A stretch of 15,809 nucleotides of DNA. Origin: Thiomonas sp. GTDB taxonomy: Bacteria; Pseudomonadota; Gammaproteobacteria; Burkholderiales; Burkholderiaceae_C. Below, piece by piece: positions 13,954 through 15,809 of this stretch (within the stretch, counting starts at the first letter, position 1; the number at the start of each line of letters is the position of its first letter). The notes beneath the pieces are model-generated. The model was not told the origin of the DNA and did not search any database. It was given only the letters and a program-made list of their open reading frames with translations. The DNA is taken from contig DAIDHU010000314.1 in assembly GCA_027451915.1 (NCBI GenBank), positions 1 through 15,809 of the forward strand. Reading direction: 5' to 3'. The translations under genes were made by a program, and so were the position numbers.

Positions 13954-13978
13954 GCGCGGGCCCGCGCTGCAGTACACT
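13954..13978 (+). promoter_or_regulatory. Palindrome and possible -10 before the adaptor gene
   Basis: The 14-bp palindrome GCGCGGGCCCGCGC (13954-13967) is followed 6 nt later by TACACT (13973-13978), a plausible -10. The matching -35 is poor. The palindrome could be a terminator for the gene ending at 13934 or an operator for the one at 14005. The evidence does not separate these. Confidence 0.33.
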
Positions 13979-14004
13979 GGGCCCAAGCTCCCGCATACTC
14001 CCCC

Positions 14005-15216
14005 GTGCCTAGACGCCTGCTCTGGTCCCTTCTCGCCGCCTGCGCGCTGGTCCTGCTGGCGTGGTGGGGCTTCCAGCGCTGGCAGGGCCCTCGCGTGGCC
14101 GCCTACGAAGTGCGATCCAGCCCGCTGGTACAGGACGTGGTCGCCACCGGGCGCGTGATCACGCCATCGCGCGTGAACGTGGCCAGCGAGATCACCGGCA
14201 CGGTGCTGCAGCGCCTGGTGCGGCGCGGCCAGCAGGTCCACGTGGGCCAGTTGCTGTTGCGCCTGCGCAGCGACCAGGCCCGCGCCCAGCTCGACCAGGC
14301 GAGCGCGGCCTTGCGCCAACTGGTCCAGCAAAGCCGCCCGCAGGCCCTCGCGGCCCTTCGCAGCGCCGATTCGGCGCTGCGCCTGGCGCGCTCCGAGGCC
14401 CGGCGCGCCAGCGCCCAGGCCTCCAGCGGCGCCGTGTCGCAACAGGCTCTGGAACAGGCGCAACAGGCCGAGCAGGCCGCGCGCCAGCAACAGCTCGCGG
14501 CGCGCGCGGCCTGGGAGGCCGTGCGTCCGGGCGGCGCCGCGCAGCGCCAGCTGCTGGCCTCGGAGGCTGCCGCCCGCGCCGTGGTGCAGCGCGCCGACAT
14601 CCGTGCCGAGGTGGCCGGCCAGGTGCTCACGCGCAATGTCGAGGTGGGCGACACCATCAACCCCGGCCAGGTGCTGTTCACCCTGGCGCGCGCCGGCGAC
14701 ACCGAGGTGTCGCTTCCGGTGGACGAACAGAACCTGCATGAACTCGCCCTCGGCCAGGACGCGAGCTGCATCACCGACGGATTTCCCGACCGCGTGGTCG
14801 CCGCGCGCCTGGTGTTCATCGCCCCTTCGGTCGACACCACCAGCGGAACCATCGAACTGCGCCTGCGCGTGTCCGACCCGCCGCCCTGGCTGCGCCAGGA
14901 CATGACCATCTCCTGCGACCTGCGCACCGCCGAACTGCGGCAGGCCCTGGTGGTGCCGGACGACGCGCTGCGCGAGCGCGAGGGCGCGAGCGCGGGGGTG
15001 CTGGTGCTGCACGCCGGCAAGGCCCGGCTGCGCCAGGTCCGCCTGGGGCTGCGCGGCCTGGTGGCCAGCCAGGTCGTGCAGGGCCTGCGCGCCGGCGACG
15101 TGGTCATCGCCGATCGCTCCGTGCGCGACGGCCAGCGCGTGCGCGCTCGCCTGCAGGGCCTGCCCTCGGCGCCGGCATCGGCCGCGGCGGGCTCGGCGCC
15201 CGCCTCCCAGCCTTGA
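14005..15216 (+). CDS. HlyD/MacA-type efflux periplasmic adaptor
   Basis: This 403-residue membrane-fusion protein would bridge an inner-membrane ABC permease to the outer membrane or periplasm. It starts at GTG 14005 with one N-terminal membrane anchor (residues 5-22). Then come the first lipoyl half (SEITGTVLQRLVRRGQQVHVG, about 61-81), an Ala/Gln/Arg-rich coiled-coil hairpin (88-195), the second lipoyl half (AEVAGQVL to GQVLFTLA, 201-228), a beta-barrel (232-310, with the VDTTSGT motif at 276-282), and a membrane-proximal domain to about 385. The tail is Ala/Ser/Pro-rich. The ribosome site is weak. The next gene, 46 nt downstream, encodes a MacB/FtsX-like permease, so an ABC-type tripartite or lipoprotein/peptide export system is likely; an ATPase gene is expected beyond the window. 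The substrate cannot be inferred. Confidence 0.92.
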   Translation: MPRRLLWSLLAACALVLLAWWGFQRWQGPRVAAYEVRSSPLVQDVVATGRVITPSRVNVASEITGTVLQRLVRRGQQVHVGQLLLRLRSDQARAQLDQASAALRQLVQQSRPQALAALRSADSALRLARSEARRASAQASSGAVSQQALEQAQQAEQAARQQQLAARAAWEAVRPGGAAQRQLLASEAAARAVVQRADIRAEVAGQVLTRNVEVGDTINPGQVLFTLARAGDTEVSLPVDEQNLHELALGQDASCITDGFPDRVVAARLVFIAPSVDTTSGTIELRLRVSDPPPWLRQDMTISCDLRTAELRQALVVPDDALREREGASAGVLVLHAGKARLRQVRLGLRGLVASQVVQGLRAGDVVIADRSVRDGQRVRARLQGLPSAPASAAAGSAPASQP

Positions 15217-15262
15217 AGCGGCGCCGCGCGAAACCTCAAGAACCCCGGCACGAGCATCCACC

Positions 15263-15809
15263 ATGGGACTGTCCTGGCGCATCGCCCTGCACTTCCTGCG
15301 GGACGGCAAGGCGCAGACCCTGCTGATCATCGTGGGCGTCGCGGTGGGCGCGGCCGTCATCGTGTTCATCACGGCCCTGGTCGACGGGCTGCAGGGCAAC
15401 ATCGTGCAGCGCACCCTCGGCACCCAGGCGCATATCGTGGTGTCCTCGCCCGACCTCCTGCCCCTGGCGGCTCCCGCGCCCCGCGGCACCGTGGATCTGC
15501 GATCCGTGGATGCGCGCCCGCAGCGCCTGCGCTCCATCAACAACTGGCCTGGGGTCCTGGGCGTGCTGCAGCGCCTGCCCGGCGTGCGCGCTGTCTCGCC
15601 GATGGTCAGCGGGCCGGCTTTCGCGCAACGCGGCGCGGCCGTGCGCGCGGTGGCCGTCCTGGGCATCGAGCCCCAGCGCTACATCCAGGTCATTCCGCTG
15701 GACAAGGACATGCTGCAGGGCCGCCTGGACGTGGGGGCCAGCCGCATCGTCGTGGGCTACCGCCTGGCCGAGGACCTGGGGCTCAGACTGGGCGACAAGT
15801 TGCGCGTGC
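15263..15809 (+). CDS. ABC transporter permease, MacB/LolCE/FtsX family (N-terminal part)
   Basis: Open from ATG 15263 to the right edge, with 182 complete codons and the C-terminus missing. It begins MGLSWRIALHFLRDGKAQT, typical of the cytosolic start of these permeases. A membrane helix follows at about 19-42 (LLIIVGVAVGAAVIVFITAL), then the periplasmic MacB-type domain (LGTQAHIVVSS, a PGVRAVSP segment, and the GxRLAEDLGLRLGDKLRV block at the end). It lies 46 nt after the adaptor gene, so they form one export operon. It has no ATPase domain so far; in this arrangement the ATPase is usually a separate gene. The ribosome site is not strong (GGCACGAG region). Confidence 0.9.
   Translation, partial: MGLSWRIALHFLRDGKAQTLLIIVGVAVGAAVIVFITALVDGLQGNIVQRTLGTQAHIVVSSPDLLPLAAPAPRGTVDLRSVDARPQRLRSINNWPGVLGVLQRLPGVRAVSPMVSGPAFAQRGAAVRAVAVLGIEPQRYIQVIPLDKDMLQGRLDVGASRIVVGYRLAEDLGLRLGDKLRV

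Noticed and set aside
10542..13965. CGGCGCGGGCCCGC present at 10542-10555 and 13952-13965
   Set aside because: Only 14 bp of pure G/C in very GC-rich DNA with different contexts; a chance repeat is likely.
13900..15666. 588-residue minus-strand open frame
   Set aside because: Antisense to the HlyD adaptor and permease genes; compositionally biased with no domain.

Overview
The window is very GC-rich and carries only chromosomal-type genes. The protein families (PagP, c-di-GMP enzymes with GAF/PAS sensors, a kynurenine-formamidase-like hydrolase, hemolysin III, a HlyD-type adaptor with an FtsX-type permease) indicate a Gram-negative proteobacterium. A betaproteobacterium of the Burkholderiales is my best guess, from composition and gene content only. 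I see no rRNA, tRNA, CRISPR array, transposase or phage gene. Most of the long open frames antisense to the real genes are artefacts of the high GC content.

Layout. (1) 1-3792, minus strand: a very large GAF-GAF-PAS-PAS-GGDEF-GAF-EAL signalling protein whose C-terminus runs off the left edge. (2) 4041-4972, plus: a 112-residue protein of unknown function, overlapping by GTGA the gene for the outer-membrane lipid A palmitoyltransferase PagP. (3) 5183-6349, plus: a membrane-anchored diguanylate cyclase. (4) 6531-6818, plus: a small exported His/Ala/Gly-rich protein with 11-residue periodicity, followed by two hairpins. (5) 7199-7579, plus: a KGG-repeat stress protein behind an AT-rich leader. 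(6) 7708-9930, minus: a GAF-PAS-GGDEF-EAL protein with a degenerate cyclase motif and an intact phosphodiesterase motif set. (7) 10155-12018: two small plus-strand paralogues of unknown function flank a minus-strand alpha/beta hydrolase. (8) 12065-13934, plus: hemolysin III family protein and a membrane metallophosphoesterase. (9) 14005 to the right edge, plus: HlyD/MacA-like adaptor and the start of a MacB/FtsX-like permease.

How they fit together. Three c-di-GMP enzymes lie within 10 kb: one probable bifunctional protein, one probable synthase and one probable phosphodiesterase. They are interleaved with envelope and stress genes (PagP, the exported HAG protein, the KGG protein, hemolysin III, an export system). 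This looks like an envelope/stress-adaptation neighbourhood, though co-regulation is inference.

The most novel signal is around the two small paralogues. Both are preceded by the same 14-bp element CCGTGAAATAGTTG, 37 bp (start to start) before the same CTAGGAT. Around the second paralogue the 14-bp element is tandemly repeated at 42 bp. This suggests a dedicated, undescribed promoter or operator class controlling an uncharacterised small-protein family.
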